Part shown: in pieces, positions 1-8,659 of the stretch | Position numbering within the stretch: position 1 is the stretch's first letter | Layout: each line of letters opens with the position of its first letter | From: Lentibacter algarum | GTDB taxonomy: Bacteria > Pseudomonadota > Alphaproteobacteria > Rhodobacterales > Rhodobacteraceae | Length of the DNA stretch: 64,000 bases | Reading direction: 5' to 3' | Assembly (NCBI RefSeq): GCF_040580765.1 | Contig: NZ_CP158687.1 | Span: forward strand, 1,426,001-1,490,000 | Made by a program: the position numbers and the translations under genes | Notes under the pieces: generated by a model | Databases searched by the model: none | The model's input: the letters and a program-made list of their open reading frames with translations, nothing else | What the model was told of the DNA's origin: nothing

Positions 1-146
1 GCATGAAAGACCTGTGCGCCCGCGTCTGCATCTCCGATAAGGTCAGCAAGGGCTGCCTCAGGAAGGCTTTTGGGAGAGGAAAGCCGCCAGGCAGCAAAGC
101 CGCAGACGGCCAATATCGCTGTGAGGCGAATTATGAGGCGGCGCAT
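1..146 (-). CDS. c-type cytochrome, N-terminal part only (runs off left edge)
   Basis: The reverse strand opens with an ATG at 146, preceded by GAAGGAGATGAC, a strong ribosome binding site. The frame stays open for 48 codons to the window edge, so the gene is cut off. The first 20 or so residues form an export or anchor segment (Arg-Arg followed by Leu, Ile and Ala-rich sequence). Near the edge the reading GDADAGAQVFH resembles the stretch that comes just before the heme-binding CxxCH of small class I cytochromes c. The CxxCH itself would lie outside the window. The gene follows the cytochrome c' gene on the same strand after 66 bases, so the two probably form an electron-transfer unit in the periplasm. 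The family call is an inference from context and the N-terminus alone. Confidence 0.6.
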   Translation of the reverse strand, partial: MRRLIIRLTAILAVCGFAAWRLSSPKSLPEAALADLIGDADAGAQVFH

Positions 147-212
147 GTCATCTCCTTCGCTCAAAGCGTTCGCGCACAAGGCTGATGCGCGCAAACGCGA
201 GATAGGCTCGTG

Positions 213-698
213 TCAGCTGTCAGACTGACGATACACCTTGTGGCAGCCACCGCAAGATGCGCCAACTGCGCCAATCGCCCCTTGTAGCGATTCAAGGCTT
301 TCACCAGCAGCGGCTTGCATTGCCGCGGTTGCATCTCGCAGAGCTGCTGCTTTTGCACCGACATCTGATCCGCTTTGCCAGATGGCAGGAAGGGCTGTTG
401 TGACATCTTTGCCAAGGCTGTCGATGTCGGAACCCATGGGCCAAACAGCTGCGCCGTTGAGGTTTGAGAGCTGGGCAAGATTGCCTGCAGCAGCGCTGGC
501 AAGACCAGCATCATAGGGCATTTCGCCTTTGGCCATCGCGCCAAGTTGTCCGAGATTGAAGGCATAGAGTTGCATCTGAGCCTGACGGGCTTTGATCGCT
601 TTGAGCATTGCTTCGTTGGCGGCTGTGTCACTGCTGGCGACAGTTGTGAAGCTGGCCACGAGTGCGAGGCCGAGCACAGGAAGGGTGAGGTGACGCAT
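213..698 (-). CDS. cytochrome c' (class II c-type cytochrome)
   Basis: A 161-residue periplasmic heme protein. Residues 1 to about 22 form a Sec signal peptide. The mature part is helical and Ala/Gln/Met-rich, as expected for a four-helix bundle. The single heme motif CGGCH sits at residues 149-153, close to the C-terminus, which is the defining arrangement of cytochrome c' and c-556. An upstream extension of the frame to 1001 exists, but the ATG at 698 is preferred: it has AAAGGA seven bases upstream and begins the signal peptide. Cytochromes c' bind NO or CO, or carry electrons; the sequence cannot tell which applies here. A second c-type cytochrome gene follows immediately. Confidence 0.88.
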   Translation of the reverse strand: MRHLTLPVLGLALVASFTTVASSDTAANEAMLKAIKARQAQMQLYAFNLGQLGAMAKGEMPYDAGLASAAAGNLAQLSNLNGAAVWPMGSDIDSLGKDVTTALPAIWQSGSDVGAKAAALRDATAAMQAAAGESLESLQGAIGAVGASCGGCHKVYRQSDS

Positions 699-833
699 TG
701 TGTTTCCTTTCTTAGGGGGACGACTGAAGCCGGGGGGCAAATGGAAGAGAGTGGCTGAGGGTACTCCCAAGCTCAGTATATCTGTGCTAAACTTGATGCG
801 TATTCTGTAATTCCGCAGGGGAACTATCGATTT

Positions 834-1718
834 ATGCACAGATATAGTTGGGACGACCTTAAATTTGTCTTGGCGGTTGCAGACACTGGCACGATCAGCG
901 CTGCGGCGCGGCTGCTTGGCGTAAATCATGCAACGGTTTTGCGGCGGATCGCTAATTTTGAGGAAGAACACGGTGCGCCTGTGTTTGAGCGCCAAAGCCA
1001 TGGATATTCACTGTTAGAGGACAAAGCAGGGGTGATTGAAGCGGCTCGAGAGGCGCAAGAGGCTATTTTTTCAGTGGCCCAGCGCATGCAGGGGCGTGCG
1101 GACGCGATTAGTGGTGTGGTGCGATTGTCATCGACAGATACGTTTTGTCAGGCTGTGCTGCCAGAGTTTGTGAAGCTTATGACAGAGGTAAACCCTGAGC
1201 TTGAAATTGAACTCTTATGCTCAAACGATTACGCGGATTTTGCACGCCTTGAGGCGGATATTGCTGTGCGCCCTGCGCTCAAGTTGCCTGAAGTGTTGCG
1301 TGGCGAGGCCGTGGGGTTTCTTGGCTTCGGTGTTTATGTTCGCCCAGACATGGCCACTGAAGAGACACGCTGGCTTGGCCTACAAGGCGCATTGAAACGC
1401 TCTGCCGCAGCCCGCTGGCTTGAGGAGGAAACCGCAGGCCGCCCCAATGTGTTTGGGGCGCAAGCCGACAGCTTTTTGGTCTTACGTGCATTGGCGCTTC
1501 AAGGGCTGGGGCAGGCCGTTTTGCCATGCTGCCTTGGCGATGAGGCGTCAGGGCTTGTGCGCCAGACTGGGCCGCTTGAGGGCGCGCGGGTGCCGATCTG
1601 GGTTCTGACGCATAAAGACAGACGGATGACGCCGCGCCTGCGCGAAGTTCAGCGGCGGCTCTGTGCCTTTTTGCGCGCTGAAAGCTTGCGTCTGTCTGGC
1701 GAGGATATCGCGGATTAA
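834..1718 (+). CDS. LysR family transcriptional regulator
   Basis: A 294-residue one-component regulator. Residues 4-62 contain the winged helix-turn-helix ([20 protein letters not shown], then [12 protein letters not shown]), and the remainder is a LysR-type effector-binding domain. The start ATG has GGGGAA about ten bases upstream. It diverges from the cytochrome c' gene, and the 135-base gap holds the promoters of both, so control of the cytochromes is plausible, but this is inference. The C-terminal end overlaps by four bases the end of the convergent hpt gene. The effector cannot be named from sequence. Confidence 0.9.
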   Translation: MHRYSWDDLKFVLAVADTGTISAAARLLGVNHATVLRRIANFEEEHGAPVFERQSHGYSLLEDKAGVIEAAREAQEAIFSVAQRMQGRADAISGVVRLSSTDTFCQAVLPEFVKLMTEVNPELEIELLCSNDYADFARLEADIAVRPALKLPEVLRGEAVGFLGFGVYVRPDMATEETRWLGLQGALKRSAAARWLEEETAGRPNVFGAQADSFLVLRALALQGLGQAVLPCCLGDEASGLVRQTGPLEGARVPIWVLTHKDRRMTPRLREVQRRLCAFLRAESLRLSGEDIAD

Positions 1719-2266
1719 GCTTCGTTTTCTGCCAGAAAGCGTACGCATCCGATAAAGGGCAGGTTGCGATTGCGTTGGGCAAAGTCGATCCCGTAACCCA
1801 CAACAAATTCATCAGGGATTTCAAAGCCGATCCAGTCGGCCTTAACACCCGTTTCGCGGCGCGTGGGTTTATCTAGAAGGGCAATGGTGCGCAGTTTGCG
1901 CGGCTTACGGCTTTGTAGAAGATGCAAAACATGCTCAAGCGTAAAGCCTGTATCGATAATATCTTCTACGACAAGCACATCGCGGCCTTCGATCTGGCCG
2001 CGGATGTCTTTTAGGATGCGCACTTCGCGAGACGATTCCATACCGTCGCCGTAAGAGCTCGCCTCGAGAAAGTCGACTTCGACAGGCAAATCAAGCTCGC
2101 GCACTAGATCAGCGATAAAGACAAAAGAACCGCGTAGAAGCCCAACGACCACTAGCTTGTCGGTGTCTTTGAACTCGGTCTTTATGGCACGGCTGAGCGC
2201 TTCGATCCGTGCCGCGATGGCTTTGGCCGAGATAAGTTCGTCGATCACATATGGACGCTGTGGCAT
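1715..2266 (-). CDS. hpt: hypoxanthine phosphoribosyltransferase
   Basis: Purine salvage enzyme of 183 residues. It transfers phosphoribose from PRPP to hypoxanthine or guanine. The PRPP-binding signature VVEDIIDTG lies at residues 99-107, and the GLLRGSFVF loop near residues 42-50 supplies the other conserved phosphoribosyltransferase element. The open frame extends to 2347, but the ATG at 2266 is chosen because GGGGGA lies six bases upstream and it gives the usual family length. It is convergent with the LysR gene, sharing four bases at the 3' ends. Its start region lies back to back with the COQ10-like gene on the plus strand. Confidence 0.92.
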   Translation of the reverse strand: MPQRPYVIDELISAKAIAARIEALSRAIKTEFKDTDKLVVVGLLRGSFVFIADLVRELDLPVEVDFLEASSYGDGMESSREVRILKDIRGQIEGRDVLVVEDIIDTGFTLEHVLHLLQSRKPRKLRTIALLDKPTRRETGVKADWIGFEIPDEFVVGYGIDFAQRNRNLPFIGCVRFLAENEA

Positions 2267-2339
2267 GCTTCCCCCTTGAATTCTGCGCGCTACCATACGA
2301 AATGGGGGGCCACTGTAAACGCGAAACTTAAGAGGCCCC

Positions 2340-2783
2340 ATGCCCAAACACGAAGAGACGCGGGTTTTGCCCTATAGCCCTGAGCAGATGTATCAGCTGG
2401 TGGGCGATGTGGCGCGCTATCCAGAGTTTTTGCCGTGGTGTTCTGCAGCGCGTGTGCGTTCGGTTACGCCGATTGATGACGGTGAGGAAATGCTGGCCGA
2501 CCTTGTGATTGGGTTTCAGGTGTTTCGGGAACGCTTTGGTAGCCGCGTGCGCATGTTTGAAGGGGATGCGCGGATTGAAACCGAGTATCTGGACGGTCCA
2601 TTCAAATATATGCGCTCAAATTGGCGGTTTGTTTCGGCGGAGGGCGGCTGTGAAGTGCGCTTTGATGTGGATTTCGAGTTCAAGAATTTTTTATTGCAGA
2701 AGGCTGGTGGGCTTTTCTTTTATGAGGCCATGCAGCGGATTGTGAAGGCCTTTGAGGCCCGTGCAAAGGAACTCTACGGATGA
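2340..2783 (+). CDS. START-like COQ10/RatA family protein (ubiquinone-binding)
   Basis: A 147-residue single-domain protein of the polyketide cyclase/START fold. The family hallmark, a run with Tyr-Pro-Glu-Phe-Leu-Pro-Trp-Cys, is at residues 27-34. Eukaryotic COQ10 and its bacterial relatives bind ubiquinone and help respiration; the E. coli member was described as the RatA toxin, but no antitoxin partner is visible here, so the quinone chaperone role is more likely. Its stop codon overlaps the start of the next gene in an ATGA arrangement, indicating translational coupling. Confidence 0.85.
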   Translation: MPKHEETRVLPYSPEQMYQLVGDVARYPEFLPWCSAARVRSVTPIDDGEEMLADLVIGFQVFRERFGSRVRMFEGDARIETEYLDGPFKYMRSNWRFVSAEGGCEVRFDVDFEFKNFLLQKAGGLFFYEAMQRIVKAFEARAKELYG

Positions 2784-4048
2784 ATGCACTTGAGACACTG
2801 GCGGCGTTCTATGAGACGCAGCGAGAGGCGGAGTTGCCTCGCTCGGCGACGGATGTGATGCGTCTTTGTCTGCTGGATTGGTTGATCGTAAGCCGCGCGG
2901 CCAAGGGAGACGCAGTGGCAGAGAGTGCGCTGGCGTATGCGGACGGGCAGGGCGAGGCTTCGCTTTTCTTTGGTGGTGGAGCGACTGCGCGGATGGCAGC
3001 GCTGGCCAACGGAACTGTGAGCCACGCGTTGGATTATGATGATACGCATTTTGCCCATATCGGCCATGTGAGCACGGTCGTAATCCCTGCTGCAGTCGCT
3101 GTTGGTGAGGCACGGGGCGCATCGTTTGAGACGATCTTGCGCGCGGCTTTGATGGGCGCCGAAGCGGCGACGCGCTTTGGGGTTTGGCTCGGTCGGGATC
3201 ACTATCAGATTGGCTATCACCAGACCGCGACGGCTGGTGCAATCGGTGCGGCTGTGGCGGCGAGTGTAGCTGCGGGGCACAGTGACGCGCGGGCAGCCTT
3301 GAGTAACGCGGCGGGCTTTGCGGCTGGGCTGAAGGCGCAGTTTGGCACGGGGATGAAGCCTGTGAATGCGGGTATGGCGGCGGCCAATGGTGTCGAAGCT
3401 GTCTTGATGGCTGAAGCGGGGCTGTCTGGCTCTGAGGCTGTGTTTGAAGCCCTTGCAGAGACCCATCACGGGATCAAGGACAACGCGGCCTGGGACGGGA
3501 TTGGCGAAACGTGGCTTTTTGAGGCAGTGACGCATAAGTTTTACCCTTGCTGCCATGGAACCCACGCAATGATTGAGGCGCTGAGCGAAGCTTTGCAGCG
3601 GATGCCCGCGCCTGAACGGATCACGGTGCGCACCCATCCACGCTGGATGAGCGTGTGCAACAAGCCAAGTGTTAAGGATGCGCTGGAGGCAAAGTTTTCA
3701 TACTGCGCTTTGGCGGCGCTTTTGATACAAAACGGCGGCAGAGGTGTGGATGAAGCGGGATTGCAGAGCCTCTTTCCGATGACGGATGCTGCGCGAGCGG
3801 TCATGGCGCAGGTTGAGGTGATTGCGGTTGAGAGTGTGAGCGAGGAGGCGTCCCGTGTCACGCTTGAGGCGGGCGGACAAGTCGTTCAGGTGGAACATGA
3901 CTTACGCGCGCCGATGAGCTTTGAAACGCGGCTTGAGAAGCTTTTGGCCAAGGGCGAGGGTGTTTTGTCAAAAGGTGAGGCGGCGCGTTACTGGGATGTT
4001 GTGCAGAGCGCAGATGTCACAGCGCTTCTGTCTGTAATCACCGAATAG
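2780..4048 (+). CDS. MmgE/PrpD family protein
   Basis: A 422-residue cytosolic protein of the 2-methylcitrate dehydratase PrpD superfamily. The conserved ALDYDDTHF segment is at residues 83-91, followed by a Gly/Ala-rich helical core. Family members include 2-methylcitrate dehydratase, cis-aconitate decarboxylase and iminodisuccinate epimerase-type enzymes, and the sequence does not distinguish these. There are no prpB or prpC neighbours, which argues against a methylcitrate cycle role. Start codon and preceding stop overlap by four bases (ATGA), so it is translated with the COQ10-like gene. Confidence 0.85.
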   Translation: MNALETLAAFYETQREAELPRSATDVMRLCLLDWLIVSRAAKGDAVAESALAYADGQGEASLFFGGGATARMAALANGTVSHALDYDDTHFAHIGHVSTVVIPAAVAVGEARGASFETILRAALMGAEAATRFGVWLGRDHYQIGYHQTATAGAIGAAVAASVAAGHSDARAALSNAAGFAAGLKAQFGTGMKPVNAGMAAANGVEAVLMAEAGLSGSEAVFEALAETHHGIKDNAAWDGIGETWLFEAVTHKFYPCCHGTHAMIEALSEALQRMPAPERITVRTHPRWMSVCNKPSVKDALEAKFSYCALAALLIQNGGRGVDEAGLQSLFPMTDAARAVMAQVEVIAVESVSEEASRVTLEAGGQVVQVEHDLRAPMSFETRLEKLLAKGEGVLSKGEAARYWDVVQSADVTALLSVITE

Positions 4049-4060
4049 AAAACTGAATGG

Positions 4061-4087
4061 AAAACGGGCGCCCCAAAGAGCGCCCGT
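4061..4087 (-). terminator. Rho-independent terminator after amtB
   Basis: An eight base pair perfect stem, ACGGGCGC (4064-4071) with GCGCCCGT (4080-4087), and an eight-base loop. On the minus strand it is followed by TTTT, so it should end amtB transcription. On the plus strand there is no T-run, so it would act only weakly on the convergent MmgE/PrpD gene. Confidence 0.75.
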
Positions 4088-4093
4088 ATCACT

Positions 4094-5272
4094 TTAGGAG
4101 CTGTGGTCGTAGGCGCGTTCGCCGTGGACCGCGAGGTCAAGCCCGTTCACTTCTGTTTCCTGATCTACACGCAGAGGCGTGATCAGTGCACAGAACTTGA
4201 GCAGAGCGTGGCTCACCACGATTGTAAACACGCCGACGATGGCAAGGCTGCCGAGCTGTGCGGCCCATGAGCCAGCTCCGAAGGCAGCGATCATTATCGT
4301 TCCGAAGATTCCGCCGACACCGTGCACGGCAAAGACATCGAGCGTGTCGTCGATCTTGAGCTTATGACGAATGAGCGTCACAGCCTCTTGGCAAAGCACA
4401 CCTGCGACTGCACCAATCAAAAGGGCTTCGACGGGGCCAACAAAACCAGAGGCTGGTGTAATGCTCGCCAGACCAGCGATTGTGCCTGTGACTATGCCGA
4501 CAAGTGAGGATTTGCCGTATTTGATGCGCTCCCACAGCGCCCAAGTGAGTGAGGCCGTTGCGGCGGAGATGTGTGTCACGGTCAGGGCCATGGCTGCACC
4601 ACCATCGGCTGCAAGCTGTGAGCCGCCATTGAATCCGAACCAGCCAACCCAGAGCATTGCTGCGCCGATAAAGACGTAGCCAGGGTTGTGCGGAGGTGTC
4701 GTTGCGTTGCGGCGCGGGCCGAGAGCCGCAGCGATCACGAGGGCTGCGAGGCCTGCTGTTTCGTGCACCACGATGCCGCCTGCAAAGTCACGCACGCCTG
4801 TTTCACCAAAAATACCACCATCTGACAGAAAGCCGCCGCCCCAGATCCAAGCCACAACGGGTGCATAGCACAGCAGCATCCAAAGGCCTGAGAAGAGCAG
4901 CACAAAGCCAAAGCCGATACGTTCGACATATGCTCCAACGATCAGGGCTGGGGTGATTATGGCGAAGGTCATTTGGAAGGCGAAGAAAAGAATTTCGGGG
5001 AGGCTGCCTGAGAGGCTGTCCGCATCAACGCCCCAGAGGAAGGCTTTGCCAAGGCCGCCCCAGTAAGCGTTGGCCCCGCCAAAGGCGATAGAATAGCCCA
5101 CAGCAAGCCAAAGCACGCTCATCAAGCACGCGATGGCGTAGACCTGCATGAAGACGCTGAGCACGTTACGCGCACGGACAAGGCCGCCGTAAAAGAGCGC
5201 AAGGCCCGGTAGGGACATGAAGAGGACCAGCGCTGTTGCGACGATGATCCAAGCGGTGTCGGCTCCGTTCAT
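4094..5272 (-). CDS. amtB: ammonium transporter AmtB
   Basis: A 392-residue inner-membrane ammonium channel with about eleven membrane segments. The twin histidines of the conduction pore are visible as H170 (in GGIVVHETAG) and H317 (in VFAVHGVGG). The upstream frame is open to 5545, but the ATG at 5272 is preferred: GAAGGA lies eight bases upstream and the first residues lead directly into the first membrane helix. AmtB genes are usually paired with glnK, encoding the PII regulator, but none is adjacent here. The gene lies downstream of pncC with a 142-base gap containing a possible NtrC-type palindrome, so it probably has its own promoter. Confidence 0.93.
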   Translation of the reverse strand: MNGADTAWIIVATALVLFMSLPGLALFYGGLVRARNVLSVFMQVYAIACLMSVLWLAVGYSIAFGGANAYWGGLGKAFLWGVDADSLSGSLPEILFFAFQMTFAIITPALIVGAYVERIGFGFVLLFSGLWMLLCYAPVVAWIWGGGFLSDGGIFGETGVRDFAGGIVVHETAGLAALVIAAALGPRRNATTPPHNPGYVFIGAAMLWVGWFGFNGGSQLAADGGAAMALTVTHISAATASLTWALWERIKYGKSSLVGIVTGTIAGLASITPASGFVGPVEALLIGAVAGVLCQEAVTLIRHKLKIDDTLDVFAVHGVGGIFGTIMIAAFGAGSWAAQLGSLAIVGVFTIVVSHALLKFCALITPLRVDQETEVNGLDLAVHGERAYDHSS

Positions 5273-5366
5273 TTTATCATTCCTTCTTTGCTTTGAAGTG
5301 CTCAAAGCGCAGGCGGAGTGCTGAAAGAAGGGGCGCGAACGCTTAAATCGCGGGCGTTTTGCGTAT

Positions 5367-5383
5367 TGCCTGAATTTTAGGCA
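5367..5383. promoter_or_regulatory. possible NtrC-type palindrome upstream of amtB
   Basis: TGCC at 5367-5370 and GGCA at 5380-5383 are separated by nine bases, about 95 bases upstream of the amtB start. Rhodobacter capsulatus NtrC, which works with sigma-70 RNA polymerase, is reported to bind GC-rich half-sites separated by nine bases, so this is a candidate. The identification rests on one short palindrome and is weak. Confidence 0.35.
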
Positions 5384-5414
5384 GTATTTAGGCGCTGCGC
5401 CTGAAAAATGAGCG

Positions 5415-5885
5415 CTATGTGGAGGCTGCCTTGAGTAAGAGCGCGAGGGCGTAGGCGCATGCCGCGTGTCGCACTTCGGCGCGACCAAGAGCGCCGAATT
5501 CGACCGTTTCTGTTTTGGTGACTCTGCCAAGTCGGGCAAGGCCAAAGCAGACGCGGCCTTCGGGTTTGTGCTCGGAGCCGCCAGGCCCTGCTATACCTGT
5601 GATGGAAACAGCAAGGCTGGCGTGTGAGCGTGCGAGCGCACCGTCGGCCATTTCGCTTGCGACATCTTCAGACACAGCGCCGTGGACGATAAGAGTTTGC
5701 TCTTTGACACCAAGCATCTCGCGTTTTGCAGCGTTGGAATAGGTGACAAAGCCACGCTCAAAGACATCAGAGCTGCCAGCAATATCTGTCAGGGCGGCGG
5801 AGACCATACCGCCGGTGCAGCTTTCGGCAGTTGCAAGTGTGAGGCCAGCGGTGCGCGCGGCTTGAAGGAGAGCCTCGGCGCTCAC
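5415..5885 (-). CDS. pncC: CinA-type nicotinamide-nucleotide amidohydrolase (PncC)
   Basis: A 156-residue stand-alone C-terminal CinA domain. It deamidates nicotinamide mononucleotide to nicotinate mononucleotide in NAD recycling. The active-site region [14 protein letters not shown] is at residues 19-32, and the second conserved block GIAGPGGS is near residues 96-103. The N-terminal molybdopterin-binding-like domain of full CinA is absent, as is normal for this subfamily. It overlaps pgpA upstream by four bases and is the last gene of the ispDF-pgpA-pncC unit. Confidence 0.9.
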   Translation of the reverse strand: MSAEALLQAARTAGLTLATAESCTGGMVSAALTDIAGSSDVFERGFVTYSNAAKREMLGVKEQTLIVHGAVSEDVASEMADGALARSHASLAVSITGIAGPGGSEHKPEGRVCFGLARLGRVTKTETVEFGALGRAEVRHAACAYALALLLKAAST

Positions 5886-6379
5886 ACCAAGAGCCCGTGC
5901 CAGACATAGGCTGCGAGGCCCACAGTGAGGGCTGCGGCGACACCTGCGATGATATCATCGAGCATCACACCCAAGGCATCGCCTCGCTGATCGGCCCACC
6001 CGATGGGGCCGGGTTTCAGGATATCAAAGAAGCGAAACCCAAAGAAAGCCACAAGCCAACCCGGCCAGAGCGCAAGGGCGTCCACGCCAGCGTGCGATGC
6101 GCCGATCAGAACTGGTAAAAGCGCAATCCACTGACCTGCGACTTCGTCTATGACAACTTCTGAAGGGTCGTGGTCATCCTGCCCTTCGATCATAACCGCC
6201 GTGGCCCACCAACCGATGAGAAAGGCCGCAAGCGCGCCGATTGCAACAAGCCAATAGCCGCCAACCAGATTGAGCGCATAGGCAACGGGGAGGGCGGCGG
6301 CAGAGCCCCAAGTCCCTGAAAATGGGCGCATATAGCCCACATAGAAAAATGTTCCTGCGAGTGTCGCGAGAGGTTTCAT
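5882..6379 (-). CDS. pgpA: phosphatidylglycerophosphatase A
   Basis: A 165-residue integral membrane phosphatase that removes phosphate from phosphatidylglycerophosphate in phosphatidylglycerol synthesis. Family motifs are [12 protein letters not shown] near residues 19-30 and a [15 protein letters not shown] stretch in the middle that carries the acidic metal-binding residues. About four hydrophobic segments are visible. The gene overlaps both neighbours by four bases (ispDF upstream, pncC downstream), so the three are translationally coupled. Confidence 0.9.
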   Translation of the reverse strand: MKPLATLAGTFFYVGYMRPFSGTWGSAAALPVAYALNLVGGYWLVAIGALAAFLIGWWATAVMIEGQDDHDPSEVVIDEVAGQWIALLPVLIGASHAGVDALALWPGWLVAFFGFRFFDILKPGPIGWADQRGDALGVMLDDIIAGVAAALTVGLAAYVWHGLLV

Positions 6380-7500
6380 GATTTCACCAATGTTGCTGTT
6401 GCGATCGCGGCAATCCCTTCTTCGCGCCCTGTGAAGCCAAGGCGCTCTGAGGTTGTCGCTTTTACGGAAATACGGGATGCGTCCAGCTCCATAATGCGGG
6501 ATAGCTCGGCTTGCATTGCGTCGGCGTGCGGGCCTATTTTGGGCTGTTCGCAGATGAGCGTGCAGTCGATATTGCTTATGTCATAGCCTCTTGAGCGGGC
6601 AAGTGCGCAGGCATGAGCAAGGAAGATATGGCTTGCAGCGCCCTTCCATTGGGGGTCGCTGGGCGGAAAGTGGCGGCCGATATCGCCTTCGGCCATCGCG
6701 CCATAGAGTGCGTCCGTGATCGCATGCATTCCGACATCAGCGTCAGAATGGCCTAACAGAGCTTTGTTGTGTGGAATTTTGACGCCGCAGAGTACGACAT
6801 GATCACCTGTCGTAAAAGCGTGTACGTCAAACCCATTGCCAAGACGAATGTCCATGTTGCCCCTCAAGATACGCTCGGCGCGGATAAAATCCTGCGCGTG
6901 GGTGAGCTTTAGATTGTCTTCATCGCCCAGTGTGATCGTGACATCAAGCCCGGCACTGCGAGCAATCTCAACATCATCAAGCGCATCTCCTTGATGGGCG
7001 CGGTGTGCGGCGAGAATAGCAGAGAAGGCAAACCCTTGCGGTGTTTGGGCACGGAAGAGACCTTCGCGCGCATGGGTACCGGTGACGCGCTCATCAGAGC
7101 CCAACCAGAGCGCATCTGTCACAGGCAGCGCGGGGGCGGCAGCTTTGCTTGACCGGAGCGCCTCAATGACGCCTGAGATGGTGGCAGGGGAAACACAGGC
7201 GCGTGCAGCGTCATGTATAAGCACGTGGCTGAAATCTGCGCCATCAAGTGCTTCAAGGCCCGCGCGCACAGAGGCTGAACGGGTTTCACCGCCGTGAACG
7301 GCTTCAAGCCCAGCAGGAAGATATGCGTGATCATCTGGGTGCACCACAGCGATAACATGAGCGATGTCGCTATGTGATTTCAAGGCTTGATATGTCCAGT
7401 CAAAGACGCGCTGGCCAGCCAGTGCGCGCCACTGTTTGGGCAGCCCCGCGCCAGCACGGGTTCCGCGGCCAGCTGCGACAAGAATAGCGGCGATCTTCAT
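6376..7500 (-). CDS. ispDF: bifunctional IspD/IspF enzyme of the MEP isoprenoid pathway
   Basis: A 374-residue fusion. Residues 1 to about 213 are 2-C-methyl-D-erythritol 4-phosphate cytidylyltransferase (glycine-rich [16 protein letters not shown] at 8-23). Residues 216-374 are 2-C-methyl-D-erythritol 2,4-cyclodiphosphate synthase, with the metal ligands of the DVH motif at 225-227. Such fusions are typical of alphaproteobacteria. Two adjacent ATG codons (7503 and 7500) are possible starts; 7500 leaves a six-base gap after AAAGGA and is preferred. The frame upstream to 7551 has no better signal. First gene of the unit with pgpA and pncC. Confidence 0.93.
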   Translation of the reverse strand: MKIAAILVAAGRGTRAGAGLPKQWRALAGQRVFDWTYQALKSHSDIAHVIAVVHPDDHAYLPAGLEAVHGGETRSASVRAGLEALDGADFSHVLIHDAARACVSPATISGVIEALRSSKAAAPALPVTDALWLGSDERVTGTHAREGLFRAQTPQGFAFSAILAAHRAHQGDALDDVEIARSAGLDVTITLGDEDNLKLTHAQDFIRAERILRGNMDIRLGNGFDVHAFTTGDHVVLCGVKIPHNKALLGHSDADVGMHAITDALYGAMAEGDIGRHFPPSDPQWKGAASHIFLAHACALARSRGYDISNIDCTLICEQPKIGPHADAMQAELSRIMELDASRISVKATTSERLGFTGREEGIAAIATATLVKS

Positions 7501-7681
7501 CATGGATCCTTTCGTTAGAATGTCTTGTATCATTGAGGCGCGGAAGGGCAATGCGATGAAATAACGTGCAAACTGCTTAATTTTTGTGCAATAGCTTTGA
7601 GTGTAGGGTGCGAGCGGGCGTAAGAGCTTGAGACACTTATGAAAAGCCCCTTAGGGCTAAGATGAAGATGCGGACATAACA

Positions 7682-8659
7682 ATGCAAAATAACAGCCAAA
7701 TTCTGCTCCAAAATCCGCCAGTGGCACTTGCACCACTGGCTGGCATCACTGATCTGCCCTTCCGCAACCTTGTTTCCTCCTTTGGTGCAAGTTTTGTGGT
7801 CAGTGAAATGGTAGCCAGTCAAGAGATGGTGCAGGCCAAAAAGGGCGTCCGTGAAAAAGCAGAACTTGGCTTTGAAAGCGCCAATACGGCCGTTCAACTC
7901 GCTGGGCGTGATCCATATTGGATGGCAGAAGCTGCACAAATGGTGGCGGACAATGGCGCGCAAGTGATCGACATCAATATGGGTTGCCCAGCTAAGAAGG
8001 TCGTAGGAGGCTTGTCTGGATCGGCTTTGATGCGTGATCTGGACCATGCATTGAGGATGATTGAAGCGGTGACTGCGGCCGTCACCCTGCCTGTTACGCT
8101 CAAGACGCGCCTTGGCTGGGACGACGATAGTTTGAATGCAGCCGAGCTTGCTCAGCGCGCTGAGAGTGCGGGTGTAAAGCGTTTGGTAATCCATGGACGT
8201 ACGCGCTGCCAGTTTTACAAAGGGCGGGCTGACTGGGCGGCTATTCGCGCTGTTAAAGACGCCGTGAATATACCTGTCTTTGCCAATGGTGATATTTGTA
8301 GCGCAAGTGACGCGCGTAACGCGCTTGAAGCCTCTGGCGCGGATGGTGTGATGATTGGGCGCGGTGCGCAGGGGCGGCCCTGGGCCTTGCAGCAAGTTGC
8401 CCATGAACTGGGCGATGCGTCAGCCCCATCTATTCCAGAAGGAACCGAATTTAGCGACATGATTACAGGGCATTATGAGGCGATGCTCACGTTTTACGGT
8501 GTTCAGCTGGGTGCGCGAATGGCACGCAAGCATTTGGGATGGTATATGGATGTGGCCAATACTCCTGTCGCGCTGCGGCGCGAGGTCCTGACCGCGACGG
8601 ATACGGCGCAGGTGTTGCGTTTGATACCGCTCGCCACGACCGAGAGGAGCGCTGCATGA
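7682..8659 (+). CDS. dusB: tRNA-dihydrouridine synthase B
   Basis: A 325-residue FMN enzyme reducing uridine to dihydrouridine in tRNA; the same family was once called NifR3. It starts the TIM barrel with ALAPLAGITDLPFR (residues 15-28). The catalytic cysteine is C102 in INMGCPAKK. In many alphaproteobacteria dusB leads the ntrB-ntrC operon, as here, where its stop overlaps the ntrB start by four bases. The 181 bases before it, shared with divergent ispDF, contain a short hairpin at 7645-7658 (AGCCC, four-base loop, GGGCT) in the likely 5' leader. Confidence 0.95.
   Translation: MQNNSQILLQNPPVALAPLAGITDLPFRNLVSSFGASFVVSEMVASQEMVQAKKGVREKAELGFESANTAVQLAGRDPYWMAEAAQMVADNGAQVIDINMGCPAKKVVGGLSGSALMRDLDHALRMIEAVTAAVTLPVTLKTRLGWDDDSLNAAELAQRAESAGVKRLVIHGRTRCQFYKGRADWAAIRAVKDAVNIPVFANGDICSASDARNALEASGADGVMIGRGAQGRPWALQQVAHELGDASAPSIPEGTEFSDMITGHYEAMLTFYGVQLGARMARKHLGWYMDVANTPVALRREVLTATDTAQVLRLIPLATTERSAA

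Noticed and set aside
3..185. Plus-strand open frame of 60 codons at the left edge
   Set aside because: It lies over the minus-strand cytochrome gene, which has a strong ribosome binding site and recognisable protein sequence; the plus frame has neither.
2774..3637. Long minus-strand frame opposite the MmgE/PrpD gene
   Set aside because: Composition is rich in Arg, His and Pro as expected of an antisense shadow, with no family features, and the opposite strand encodes a clear enzyme.
7637..8404. Minus-strand frame opposite dusB
   Set aside because: Antisense shadow; dusB on the other strand is a full, conserved enzyme.
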